Shown here: positions 8,071-15,491 of the stretch, piece by piece
Layout: every line of letters begins with the position of its first letter
Numbering within the stretch: position 1 is the first letter of the stretch
Source of the DNA: Flavobacteriaceae bacterium R38
GTDB lineage: Bacteria > Bacteroidota > Bacteroidia > Flavobacteriales > Flavobacteriaceae
Reading direction: 5' to 3'
Assembly (NCBI GenBank): GCA_009901575.1
Contig: WXYP01000001.1
Coordinates: 186,001 to 250,000 of the forward strand
Length of the DNA: 64,000 nt
Position numbers and translations under genes: made by a program
The notes under the pieces: model-generated
Told to the model about the DNA's origin: nothing
What the model saw: the letters and a program-made list of their open reading frames with translations, nothing else
Databases searched by the model: none

Positions 8071-8844
8071 TTAATTGAGGTTATTTACTTTGCGATATTC
8101 AATACTTTTTTTTCGTAATAATTCTAGCATTAAAAAAGTGTCTTCTGTTTGTTGTACTGCTATAAAAGCATTGTCTACAGCACAGTAATAGATGAAATCG
8201 TCTATTCGATCTTCCGGGATTTTTAGAAACTCGCTATATAAAGCGGTATTAAATTGTTCTTTGGTAGCTTCTAGTTTTTTTTCTTTTCGTTCTAGTTTTA
8301 ATTGATTTTTTAATTTTTTAGTACGTCCGGTGATAGCATTAATTATAGGATTTAAAGGGAGGATACCACCTCCGCTCTTTGCTTCAAAAAGCCTTCTTTC
8401 TGTTTGTGTTTTAGGTTTTACGTACGCATTTGGTAGCCCTAATTTTGAAGGACTAATTTTTTCATAAATACTCGGATTCTCTTTTAGATCTCTTGAAAGG
8501 TTTCCTGTTAAGTTGTGCGGCCTTACCACAACTTCGTCCAGCTCTGTAATGTTAGGAATAAGTTCAACATTTAGTGTTTTGGTTTGTATTTGATCTGTAT
8601 TGAGAATTATTTTTTGAGTTTTGTACTGAATAGCTGAAATTAATACGGTATCATTGACTTTTCCATTGATCTGAAAAGTTCCGTCTTTTTTGGTAATTGT
8701 AGCCACTAAAGAAGTAAGGTTCAGAATATGAATCCCTTCTAAGTTTGCAGCTTCATTTGTTATTTTACCATTAAGGATAACACTCTCGTCTTGCGCAAAA
8801 AGAGTTAAAGGGAAACATAAAATGATTAAAAATAGTTGCTTCAT
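8071..8844 (-). CDS. CarboxypepD_reg-like domain protein (paralogue 4 of 4)
   Basis: A 257 aa secreted protein with a signal peptide (1-17, FPLTLFAQ). Residues about 23-105 form a carboxypeptidase-regulatory-like beta sandwich (GKITNEAANLEGIHILNL, then KKDGTFQINGKVNDTVLISA), ending in TELDEVVV, the motif that usually leads into a TonB plug; no plug or barrel follows. The C-terminal half is family specific, with LGLPNAYVKPKTQTER, a basic coiled segment and KIPEDRIDDFIYYC. Its ATG overlaps the upstream stop by 1 bp. It belongs to a tandem set of four paralogues; the role is unknown. Confidence 0.8.
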   Translation of the reverse strand: MKQLFLIILCFPLTLFAQDESVILNGKITNEAANLEGIHILNLTSLVATITKKDGTFQINGKVNDTVLISAIQYKTQKIILNTDQIQTKTLNVELIPNITELDEVVVRPHNLTGNLSRDLKENPSIYEKISPSKLGLPNAYVKPKTQTERRLFEAKSGGGILPLNPIINAITGRTKKLKNQLKLERKEKKLEATKEQFNTALYSEFLKIPEDRIDDFIYYCAVDNAFIAVQQTEDTFLMLELLRKKSIEYRKVNNLN

Positions 8845-9623
8845 TAGTCTTTTTCTGGATCATTAATTTTTTTGTATTCTCTACTCTTCTCTTCTAAGAA
8901 ACCTAGTAGTAATAATTTGTCTTTGGTTGCTGTAACTTCTTCAAATTTACTATCTAAAGAACAAAAGTGTATAAAATCGTCAATTTTACCTTCAGGAATT
9001 CCTAAATAATCATAGTAAATAGTATTGTCAAACTCTTCTTTTGTTGTCTCTCTTTTATAAATATCTTTTTCTAACTGAATGATTTTTTTAAGCCTTTTTC
9101 GGTTTCCGTTAATGGTGTTTATTAATAGTGCAATTGGGTTTCCTCCGGATCCCGAAGAAATTAATTTGCGTTTATTCTTTGATATTTTTTTTACATATGT
9201 ATTTGGTAACCCTAATCTTGTAGGCCTTACAGAATCATATACTGTTTTGATTGACCTTAAATCTTTTAGAATATCTCCTGTTAATTCATGAGGTTTTAAA
9301 GTAATTTCATCCAGTTCGGTAACATTGGGTAAGAGTTGGACATTTAATGTTTTTGATTGGATATGATTAGAAGACAAGACTATCTTTTTGGTCTTAAACT
9401 GAATAGCTGAAATTAATACTGTGTCATTGACTTTTCCACGTATTTGAAAAGTTCCGTCTTTTTTTGTGATGGTACCCACTAAAGAAGTAAGGTTTAAGAT
9501 GTGAATTCCCTCTTTTTCTACACCTTCGAGTTCAATAGTTATCTCGCCATTAATAAGCACCGTTTCTTCTTGTGCAAATAATACTAATGGAAATAGTAAT
9601 ATTATAGAAGAAATATATTTCAT
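8844..9623 (-). CDS. CarboxypepD_reg-like domain protein (paralogue 3 of 4)
   Basis: A 259 aa secreted paralogue of its neighbours, with a signal peptide ending FPLVLFAQ. The N-terminal half is close to paralogue 4 (EGIHILNLTSLVGTITKKDG and NDTVLISAIQFKTKKIVL), the plug-lead motif reads TELDEITLKP, and the C-terminal block keeps LGLPNTYVKK and IPEGKIDDFIHFC. It is joined to both neighbours by 1-bp TAATG overlaps, a layout typical of translational coupling. The strong N-terminal similarity to 8071-8844 points to a recent duplication. The function is unknown. Confidence 0.8.
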   Translation of the reverse strand: MKYISSIILLFPLVLFAQEETVLINGEITIELEGVEKEGIHILNLTSLVGTITKKDGTFQIRGKVNDTVLISAIQFKTKKIVLSSNHIQSKTLNVQLLPNVTELDEITLKPHELTGDILKDLRSIKTVYDSVRPTRLGLPNTYVKKISKNKRKLISSGSGGNPIALLINTINGNRKRLKKIIQLEKDIYKRETTKEEFDNTIYYDYLGIPEGKIDDFIHFCSLDSKFEEVTATKDKLLLLGFLEEKSREYKKINDPEKD

Positions 9624-10429
9624 TAGTTTTTTTCTAAATAGTTTAATTCCTGATATTCTGTGCTTTTTTCTTGAAGAAACTTTATCAAACCAAGTTTGTT
9701 TTTTGTCTTCACTGTAGTAGCAAATGTGTCATCCAAAGAACAAAAAAGTATGAAATCATCTATTTTTTCTAATGGGATTTCTAAGGTTTCTACAAAAAAA
9801 CTATTCCCGAAATGATGTTTAAATATTTCGTTTTTATCTTTAACTTGTTCAATAGCAAGTCTGTTTTTGAGCATTTTTGTTCTTCCGCTTATAACGTTAG
9901 CAATAGGATTTAAATTTACTACAAATCCTAAGCCAACTTGTATGTAAGGCTGTCCATCTGCTTCGTATAATTTTCTTTCTGTTTGTGCTTTTAATTTTAC
10001 ATGTGCGTTTGGTAAATTTAGAGAAACAGCAGATACCCGGTCTTCATTTATAACTTTTTTAGTGTCTATAATCAGATTACCTGATAAGTTGTACAGATTT
10101 AAAATTACTTCTTTTAATGCTGTCACTTGTACTTCAAGAGTAACTGATAACTCCCTTTTTTTATATGATTCTTCATCAATAATGACTGATTGTGCCCCAT
10201 ATTGAATAGCGGAAAATAATAAAGTGTCTTTCTTTTGTACAATAATCTCAAAAAAGCCTTCTTTATCTGATATTGTTGCTGTTTTAGTTCTTTTATTTAT
10301 GATGTGTACTCCTTCTACATCATTCTTCTTATTTAAAATTTTCCCTTTTAACTTAACTGAACTTGAAAATTGAGCAGTTGCAGAATAAAAAACGACAAGG
10401 AATAAGTATGTTAATATGTTATTCTTCAG
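9623..10429 (-). CDS. CarboxypepD_reg-like domain protein with apparent CTG start (paralogue 2 of 4)
   Basis: The reading frame is open far upstream of the first ordinary start (GTG at 10126). Reading back to 10429 restores a signal peptide (KNNILTYLFLVVFYSATAQ) and the whole CarboxypepD_reg-like domain (VEGVHIINKRTKTATISDKE, then KKDTLLFSAIQYG), collinear with the paralogues. No ATG, GTG or TTG lies at the natural N-terminus; the codon before KNN is CTG (10429-10427), and an in-frame TAG lies two codons further upstream. From CTG the protein is 268 aa and overlaps the preceding gene by 11 bp. Alternatives are initiation at another near-cognate codon, or a start-codon mutation making it a young pseudogene; the otherwise intact frame argues against decay. 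Confidence 0.7.
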   Translation of the reverse strand: MKNNILTYLFLVVFYSATAQFSSSVKLKGKILNKKNDVEGVHIINKRTKTATISDKEGFFEIIVQKKDTLLFSAIQYGAQSVIIDEESYKKRELSVTLEVQVTALKEVILNLYNLSGNLIIDTKKVINEDRVSAVSLNLPNAHVKLKAQTERKLYEADGQPYIQVGLGFVVNLNPIANVISGRTKMLKNRLAIEQVKDKNEIFKHHFGNSFFVETLEIPLEKIDDFILFCSLDDTFATTVKTKNKLGLIKFLQEKSTEYQELNYLEKN

Positions 10430-11168
10430 AAACTAAAGCTTTTCTATACGATTCACTTTGTTCTAAAAGGAAACCAATAAGTTCAAACTCATTAGCTCGT
10501 TGTAATAACTCCCTTGAAGGTCTTTTTTCGTCACAATAGTATAAAAACTCATTGATCTTGTTGGAAGGGACGTTTAAATCTTTTGTAAAAAAATCATCAT
10601 CATAAACCTGTCTTAAAACAGCACTTAATTTGATTTCTCTTTTCTCAGGTTCATCGGTGTTCTTTTTTTGTTTAAATATGGCTTTAAAAATATTTACAAA
10701 ATTAAGTCCGTTTTGAAGCCCTCTTTCTGAAACTGAAAGTGCAGTATTCTTTATCTCTGTACTTGCATCTTCTTCATAGTTAAATTGTTTGAATTCTTCA
10801 TTTTTAAGTTGTAAAAACGCCTGTTTATCTTCGGGACTTATCACTACTTCATCCAATTCTGTAACTTTTTCTCTCACTTCTACAACCAACCGGTTGTTTT
10901 TTAGAATTTCATCATTAATAGTAACAGAGCGTATCCTGTAATTTACAGCAGTAAACACTAATTCATCTCCACTTTTTACATAAATTTCAAATTCTCCATT
11001 TTCATTAGTAATGGTTGCTTTCTGAGTTGTAATATTTACTACATTTTCATTGGGGATAAAACTATTTCTATACAAAACCTGACCTCTTAAAATAACACGA
11101 TCATTGTCTTGAGCAGATACATGTACAGAAATAAAAACAAGAAGTAAAATGGTAAGTAAGTTTTTCAT
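10419..11168 (-). CDS. CarboxypepD_reg-like domain protein (paralogue 1 of 4, operon head)
   Basis: A 249 aa secreted protein with a signal peptide (1-19, VHVSAQ). It has the same plan as the three downstream genes: a regulatory-like beta sandwich (RGQVLYRNSFIPNENVVNITTQKATIT, about 28-90), TELDEVVISP, then a family-specific helical C-terminus (NVPSNKINEFLYYC). It is the most divergent of the four. As the first gene of the minus-strand run it should carry the promoter; TTAGTTTG (complement of 11208-11215) is a 7/8 match to TAnnTTTG. The function is unknown. The operon continues to the DUF6702-like and M1 peptidase genes. Confidence 0.78.
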   Translation of the reverse strand: MKNLLTILLLVFISVHVSAQDNDRVILRGQVLYRNSFIPNENVVNITTQKATITNENGEFEIYVKSGDELVFTAVNYRIRSVTINDEILKNNRLVVEVREKVTELDEVVISPEDKQAFLQLKNEEFKQFNYEEDASTEIKNTALSVSERGLQNGLNFVNIFKAIFKQKKNTDEPEKREIKLSAVLRQVYDDDFFTKDLNVPSNKINEFLYYCDEKRPSRELLQRANEFELIGFLLEQSESYRKALVSEE

Positions 11169-11266
11169 AACATAAAGAAATTATAAGTTTAGCATATAAA
11201 AAAATAGAACAAACTAAACTTTTGTTAAATAGTGGCATTATTTAAATTTACGAAAAAATATATGTA

Positions 11267-11968
11267 ATGAAAAAAATGATAATTGCAAGTACTTCTACAG
11301 TACACGGAAGTGGCTATCTTGAATATTTAAAAGAAGAGCTCAATACGTTTTTCTCACAGATAGAGTCAATTCTGTTTGTGCCTTATGCAAGGCCAGGAGG
11401 GATTAGTTATGATGAATATACTTCAATTGCAAAAAAAGGATTTGAATCTCTTGAAAAAGAAGTGGTTGGGATACACTCGTTTAAAGATCCTGTTCAAGCT
11501 GTTAACAAAGCCAATGGTATTTTTGTAGGGGGAGGCAATACGTTTTTACTGGTTACAGAGTTGTATAAAAATAAACTTATAACCCCTTTACGGGAGAATA
11601 TATCAAAAGGCCTCCCGTATTTAGGAACAAGTGCAGGGGCTAATATTACAGGAGTTAGTATGCAGACCACTAATGATATGCCAATTATTTACCCTCCTAG
11701 TTTTAAAACATTAGAAGCTGTTCCGTTTAATATCAATCCGCATTACCTGGATCCGATTCCGGGAAGCAAACACAAGGGAGAAACAAGAGAAACAAGAATA
11801 AAAGAATTTCATGAATTTAATACAGTTCCTGTTGTAGGTTTAAGAGAAGGAAGTTGGTTAAGTGTGACCGGAGATGAAATAACCTTAAAGGGGAATTTAG
11901 AAGCCAGGATTTTTGAAGCTGGAAAGAAACCATTTGAATTAGCAACAAACAGTAAAGTAATATTATAA
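11267..11968 (+). CDS. pepE: dipeptidase PepE (alpha-aspartyl dipeptidase, family S51)
   Basis: Hydrolyses dipeptides with N-terminal aspartate in the cytoplasm. The 233 aa length fits the family (229 aa in E. coli). The catalytic residues are in the expected places: Ser122 in GTSAGAN, Asp137 in TNDMP and His159 in NPHYLD, matching Ser120/Asp135/His157 of the Salmonella/E. coli enzyme. FVGGGNT (87-92) is the conserved glycine loop. The gene is monocistronic, divergent from the CarboxypepD_reg operon and closed by a 12-bp-stem terminator right after the stop. Confidence 0.95.
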   Translation: MKKMIIASTSTVHGSGYLEYLKEELNTFFSQIESILFVPYARPGGISYDEYTSIAKKGFESLEKEVVGIHSFKDPVQAVNKANGIFVGGGNTFLLVTELYKNKLITPLRENISKGLPYLGTSAGANITGVSMQTTNDMPIIYPPSFKTLEAVPFNINPHYLDPIPGSKHKGETRETRIKEFHEFNTVPVVGLREGSWLSVTGDEITLKGNLEARIFEAGKKPFELATNSKVIL

Positions 11969-11969
11969 A

Positions 11970-11996
11970 AAAAGCCTATCTTAAAGATAGGCTTTT
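11970..11996 (+). terminator. Rho-independent terminator of pepE
   Basis: A perfect 12-bp stem (11970-11981 with 11985-11996), 3-nt loop and terminal TTTT, starting directly after the pepE stop. The minus-strand tRNA-Gly gene ends a few bases to the right, so the hairpin may also close that transcript. Confidence 0.9.
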
Positions 11997-12001
11997 ACAA
12001 G

Positions 12002-12074
12002 AGCGAGAGACGAGGGTCGAACTCGCGACATTCAGCTTGGAAGGCTGACGCTCTACCAACTGAGCTACTCTCGC
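12002..12074 (-). tRNA. tRNA-Gly (anticodon TCC)
   Basis: Read on the minus strand, a 73-nt cloverleaf: acceptor GCGAGAG / CTCTCGC, D arm GCTCAGTTGGTAGAGC, anticodon stem TCAGC/GCTGA around loop CTTCCAA (anticodon TCC), and T arm GCGAG-TTCGACC-CTCGT. The discriminator base is U, as in bacterial tRNA-Gly. The 3' CCA is not encoded. Confidence 0.96.
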
Positions 12075-12085
12075 ATTTCCGGATG

Positions 12086-12117
12086 CAAATATAAATAAAT
12101 AGTTAAGTTTATTCAAA
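12086..12117 (-). promoter_or_regulatory. promoter of tRNA-Gly (Bacteroidota type)
   Basis: On the minus strand, TTTG (complement of 12114-12117), a 20-bp spacer, then TATATTTG (complement of 12086-12093), a full match to TTTG/TAnnTTTG. The -7 element ends 11 bp before the mature tRNA 5' end. Confidence 0.75.
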
Positions 12118-12236
12118 GAAAAAAATGAAGAAAATTTAATATTTTTTATATCTGCTTAATTAAGAGCTACTTTAGTAGAGAGATAAGTAAAGTAAAATTA
12201 TAAGAGAATAAAGATTTTTGTTTTACGATATAAGAA

Positions 12237-12761
12237 ATGGAAGGTTTTAATGTAATAATAGAGACAGATCGGCTTTTTTTACGTGAATTTGTAGATCAGG
12301 ATGCAGAAAATTTTGAGAAAATAAATAGTGATCCGAATGTAATTAAATATACAAGTGACCATGACAGCTCTCCTAAAGAAGCTATTAAACGCTTTATCAA
12401 TACTAGTAATGAATACAAGAAATATGGTATGGGGAGATGGGCGGTTGTGCGTAAAAATGATGGTAAATTTTTAGGTTGGTGCGGACTTAAATATCATGAA
12501 GACGATAAAATAGTAGATGTAGGGTATAGATTTTATAAAGAGTTTTGGGGTAATGGGTATGCAACAGAAGCAGCAAAAGCTTCTCTGGAATATGGTTTTA
12601 ATACTTTAAAATTAAAAGAAATATATGCACATGCGCATCCTGATAATTCTTCTTCTGAGAACGTGTTGATAAAGTGCGGATTAAGTTTTAAAAGAGAAGT
12701 CATTTATAAAAATATAAAGGTTAAACTTTTTAAAATAAGTAAAAGTGTTGAAAATGAATAA
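12237..12761 (+). CDS. GNAT family N-acetyltransferase (RimJ/RimL-like)
   Basis: A 174 aa acetyl-CoA-dependent N-acyltransferase. TDRLFLREF (about 9-17) is the typical RimJ/L start, and the acetyl-CoA loop is in FWGNGYATEAAKA (about 102-114), a variant of the Q/RxxGxG/A motif. The segment KIVDVGYRF (beta 4) precedes it. These enzymes acetylate ribosomal protein N-termini or small amines; the acceptor cannot be told. The stop codon overlaps the start of the VanY-like gene by 8 bp. Confidence 0.85.
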   Translation: MEGFNVIIETDRLFLREFVDQDAENFEKINSDPNVIKYTSDHDSSPKEAIKRFINTSNEYKKYGMGRWAVVRKNDGKFLGWCGLKYHEDDKIVDVGYRFYKEFWGNGYATEAAKASLEYGFNTLKLKEIYAHAHPDNSSSENVLIKCGLSFKREVIYKNIKVKLFKISKSVENE

Positions 12762-13497
12762 ATTATGTGTCAAGATGCCTGCTTCTTTTCATAAGAGTAC
12801 TCTTTTTATTATTGTTTTTGTAATGATGATTCCAATTTCATTAATTGCACAGAATTTTTCTGGAGATGAATTGATAGGTAAAGGAAATCCGGAGCTTTTT
12901 GGAGAAGGAATAGGTTTAAGAAAAGAAGCGTATGAAGCATTTCTTAAAATGAAGGCAGCAGCTAAAAAGGAAGGGATTAATATAAAAGTAGTATCCGGTT
13001 ATCGTAATTTTGACAGGCAAAAAGCTATTTATGAATCTAAATATCGCCGATTTACGAATTCAGGCTTATCTCCGGAAAAAAGCATCAGAAAAATAATTGA
13101 ATATTCTACAATACCGGGTACATCAAGACATCATTGGGGCACAGATATAGATGTTATAGATGATAATGGAAAATATTCCGGAGATGTTTTAATTGCAGAT
13201 AAGTTTCATGGAAATGGTCCGTTTTGTAAGTTTAAAGAATGGATGGATCTTCATGCGAATTCATTCGGATTTTACCTGGTGTATACTGATAATGCAAATA
13301 GAAAAGGATTTGAATATGAGCCATGGCACTACAGTTATAGGGCGTTATCAAAACAGATGTTAACTGAGTATATAAAGATTGATATAAAAAAAGTACTTTT
13401 TGATGAACAACTATTAGGAAAGGAGTATTTAGATGATGAATTCATAAATACTTATCACCGTGATCACATTTTGGGCATAAATCCTGAATTATATTGA
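12754..13497 (+). CDS. D-alanyl-D-alanine carboxypeptidase family protein (VanY/M15B)
   Basis: A zinc peptidase acting on peptidoglycan stem peptides in the periplasm. With the ATG at 12754 it is 247 aa with a signal-anchor (about 15-32, ending LIAQ); a GTG at 12745 is a less likely start. SGYR is at 81-84, the zinc motif SxHxxGxxxD is SRHHWGTDID (Ser124, His126, Asp133), and the third ligand is His192 in EPWHY. It overlaps the acetyltransferase gene by 8 bp, so the two are probably co-translated, and lies 34 bp before the M48 gene, making a short cell-envelope cluster. Confidence 0.9.
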   Translation: MNKLCVKMPASFHKSTLFIIVFVMMIPISLIAQNFSGDELIGKGNPELFGEGIGLRKEAYEAFLKMKAAAKKEGINIKVVSGYRNFDRQKAIYESKYRRFTNSGLSPEKSIRKIIEYSTIPGTSRHHWGTDIDVIDDNGKYSGDVLIADKFHGNGPFCKFKEWMDLHANSFGFYLVYTDNANRKGFEYEPWHYSYRALSKQMLTEYIKIDIKKVLFDEQLLGKEYLDDEFINTYHRDHILGINPELY

Positions 13498-13531
13498 TAT
13501 TTTGTAACTTTAAGCAGAACTAATTATTTTC

Positions 13532-14299
13532 ATGAGAAGAGGTAATTTAAAAATAAGGCTTTTAATAGGGTTGGCAATTGTAGCTTTTGCTTTTATAAGG
13601 AAATGTAATAATAAAGAAACCAATCCTTATACAGGGAGAGTGCAAAATATAGATATTAGCTCGGAAGAAGAAATAGCTATTGGGTTGCAAAGTGCTCCTC
13701 AGATGGCACAACAACATGGAGGATTATATCCCGATGATCGTTACCAGGCCATTGTAGATGCAGTAGGTAATAAATTAGTTCAAAATAGCATAGCCAGGGA
13801 AACACCTTACCGTTATGAATTTCATTTACTGGCAGATGCAAAAACAATTAATGCGTTCGCGCTTCCGGGTGGACAAATATTTATTACTTATGCGCTTTAT
13901 TCACAACTAGAAAACGAAAGTCAATTGGCCGGAGTGCTAGGGCATGAAATAGGCCATGTAATAGGGAGGCATTCTGCCGAAAGGATAGCTGAAAGTAATT
14001 TTTGGAAAACAGTTTCTATGGGTGCGTCTGTTGGTGCTGATGCCGGAGGCCTTGTAAATGGGATAGGACAAAATACGCTTTTAAAAAATGGAAGAGGTGA
14101 TGAATTAGAAAGTGATGATTTAGGGGTGCTTTTTATGCTGAAAGCAGGTTATGACCCGGAAGAAATGATTGGAGTCATGAATATTTTAAAAGCTGCTGCA
14201 GGTCCTAATAGAGTTCCTGAATTTCAAAGTACACATCCTGATCCTGACAATAGGATACAAAAAATCAAAGAAGCTATTGTAAAATACAGGGGAAGGTAA
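13532..14299 (+). CDS. M48 family metalloprotease (periplasmic, BepA/LoiP-like)
   Basis: A 255 aa zinc protease with an N-terminal hydrophobic segment (about 8-22) followed by Cys25, so it may be membrane-tethered. The zinc site is HEIGH at 138-142 with the third ligand Glu193 in DELESDDLG, the normal M48 spacing. NAFALPGGQIFI (107-118) is the conserved beta strand before the active site. Such proteases degrade misassembled outer-membrane proteins in proteobacteria; that role is inferred here. It lacks the TPR tail of BepA. Confidence 0.9.
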   Translation: MRRGNLKIRLLIGLAIVAFAFIRKCNNKETNPYTGRVQNIDISSEEEIAIGLQSAPQMAQQHGGLYPDDRYQAIVDAVGNKLVQNSIARETPYRYEFHLLADAKTINAFALPGGQIFITYALYSQLENESQLAGVLGHEIGHVIGRHSAERIAESNFWKTVSMGASVGADAGGLVNGIGQNTLLKNGRGDELESDDLGVLFMLKAGYDPEEMIGVMNILKAAAGPNRVPEFQSTHPDPDNRIQKIKEAIVKYRGR

Positions 14300-14563
14300 G
14301 TGTCGATTTTATACTCGTGCTTTAATTTTTTGTATTAAAATTGCACATTATCTATATTTTTAGTGTTTCGTCTTTTTTAATGTATTGGGGGAGAAAGAAT
14401 TTTTAATTTTGTTGAAAGTTTATCCCCTAAAGCTATTTTCTACTACTTATTGCTACTAAACGTAGCCCCGTTTATTACATTGATAAGGTTTTTGTGCTGA
14501 ATATAACTTCACTTTTGATTATGGTTAAACAATAGTTTTTGTGTTTAATATAATTAATAGCGT

Positions 14564-14734
14564 ATGAGGATATTTTTACTATTTAGAGAACTTTATGTTG
14601 ATGCTTTTAAGGGGATTGGAGGTAACCCTCAGGTAGCAATTCTTAAATCCATGAGTTGGTTGTGTTTTGCAGGTATTAGCATTGTTGTATATGCATTTAT
14701 ATATAGAATGATGACAGGTTACCCGTTTTTTTAA
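14564..14734 (+). CDS. small membrane protein (56 aa, DUF6747-like)
   Basis: ATG at 14564, TAA at 14732-14734; 56 codons, too short for many gene callers. The N-terminus reads LFRELYVDAFKGIGG, followed by one hydrophobic helix (about 31-47, SWLCFAGISIVVYAFIY) and a short tail RMMTGYPFF. The pattern, an amphipathic start then W-CF...YAFIYR-TG, recalls the flavobacterial DUF6747 family as I remember it. A terminator follows 24 bp after the stop. The function is unknown. Confidence 0.65.
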   Translation: MRIFLLFRELYVDAFKGIGGNPQVAILKSMSWLCFAGISIVVYAFIYRMMTGYPFF

Positions 14735-14757
14735 TTCAGAGCATTAAGAAAAGTTAA

Positions 14758-14784
14758 AAAGCCCTATCCAAAAGATAGGGCTTT
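14758..14784. terminator. bidirectional terminator
   Basis: An 11-bp perfect stem (AAAGCCCTATC at 14758-14768 with GATAGGGCTTT at 14774-14784), 5-nt loop, T-rich on both outgoing strands. It separates the plus-strand small membrane protein gene from the minus-strand ankyrin gene. Confidence 0.88.
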
Positions 14785-14808
14785 ATTTATTTAAACAGTC
14801 TTTTGATT

Positions 14809-15213
14809 TTAACTATTAAGAGCATTTTTAATAACTCTCATGGCTTCTTTTGAATCTGAAGCTTTTGCGTAATGAGCTGCTTTATAGCCTAATTTGCATT
14901 TAGCTTTAAGATCGGCTCCGTGTTCAATTAACAGTTCTAGAATTTCTACACGATTATAGCGAGCAGCATACATGGCCGGTGTCATTCCTGATGTTGTTTT
15001 TTGATTTACGTTTTCCCCAAATTCAATAAGTTTCTTAACGGTGTTTATGTCTCCTTTAGCTACGGCCATAAAAAAGGAGTTGATACTAAAATTACTTGAG
15101 ATTTCTGTATCAGTTGTGTTTGAATTAGGTGTGAATGTGGTGATGTCTGATGCATTTACATTGCTGATGAATGCAACGAATGCAAAGGTTAAAATAAAAA
15201 CAGTTTTTTTCAT
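14809..15213 (-). CDS. secreted ankyrin-repeat protein
   Basis: A 134 aa protein with a signal peptide (1-21, ending SNVNA). After a Thr/Ser-rich linker it has about three ankyrin units: FFMAVAKGDINTVKKLIEFG (about 47-66), GMTPAMYAARYNRVEILELLIEHGAD (about 75-100) and LGYKAAHYAKASDSKEAMRVI (about 107-127). It has no catalytic domain, so it is likely a periplasmic binding or inhibitor protein. It stands alone, facing away from gpmI. Confidence 0.88.
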   Translation of the reverse strand: MKKTVFILTFAFVAFISNVNASDITTFTPNSNTTDTEISSNFSINSFFMAVAKGDINTVKKLIEFGENVNQKTTSGMTPAMYAARYNRVEILELLIEHGADLKAKCKLGYKAAHYAKASDSKEAMRVIKNALNS

Positions 15214-15443
15214 GATGAATAATTATTAGAATTGATTTGTTAAAAAATGAAAGATGGTTTGTGAAATGACTGTTTAAATACTTGTATTAAAGTGACGACA
15301 TTATTTTGATTGTGTAACAGAAAAAAATGATAAATAACAAAAAATTAACTTTTTAACTAAATTTAATGTTAAAAAATAAGCAATATGTTGATGAATTTTA
15401 ATATTTAATAACATTTTATTAAAATATCGATAATGGTATTTTG

Positions 15444-15477
15444 TTTGATTGGCTAAGAACTAACATTAGTATCTTTG
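15444..15477 (+). promoter_or_regulatory. putative promoter of gpmI
   Basis: TTTG at 15444-15447, a 22-bp spacer (slightly long) and TATCTTTG at 15470-15477, a full TAnnTTTG match ending 14 bp before the gpmI ATG. Confidence 0.6.
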
Positions 15478-15491
15478 AAAAAAAATAAAAA

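Noticed and set aside
9623-10126. Short 167-aa protein starting with GTG
   Set aside because: The frame is open upstream and encodes the missing signal peptide and domain; the longer form from 10429 is collinear with its paralogues.
8071-11168. TonB-dependent receptors or SusC fragments, because of LDEVVV motifs
   Set aside because: No plug or barrel follows; all four are about 250-270 aa with their own conserved C-terminal block, so they are complete proteins of another kind.
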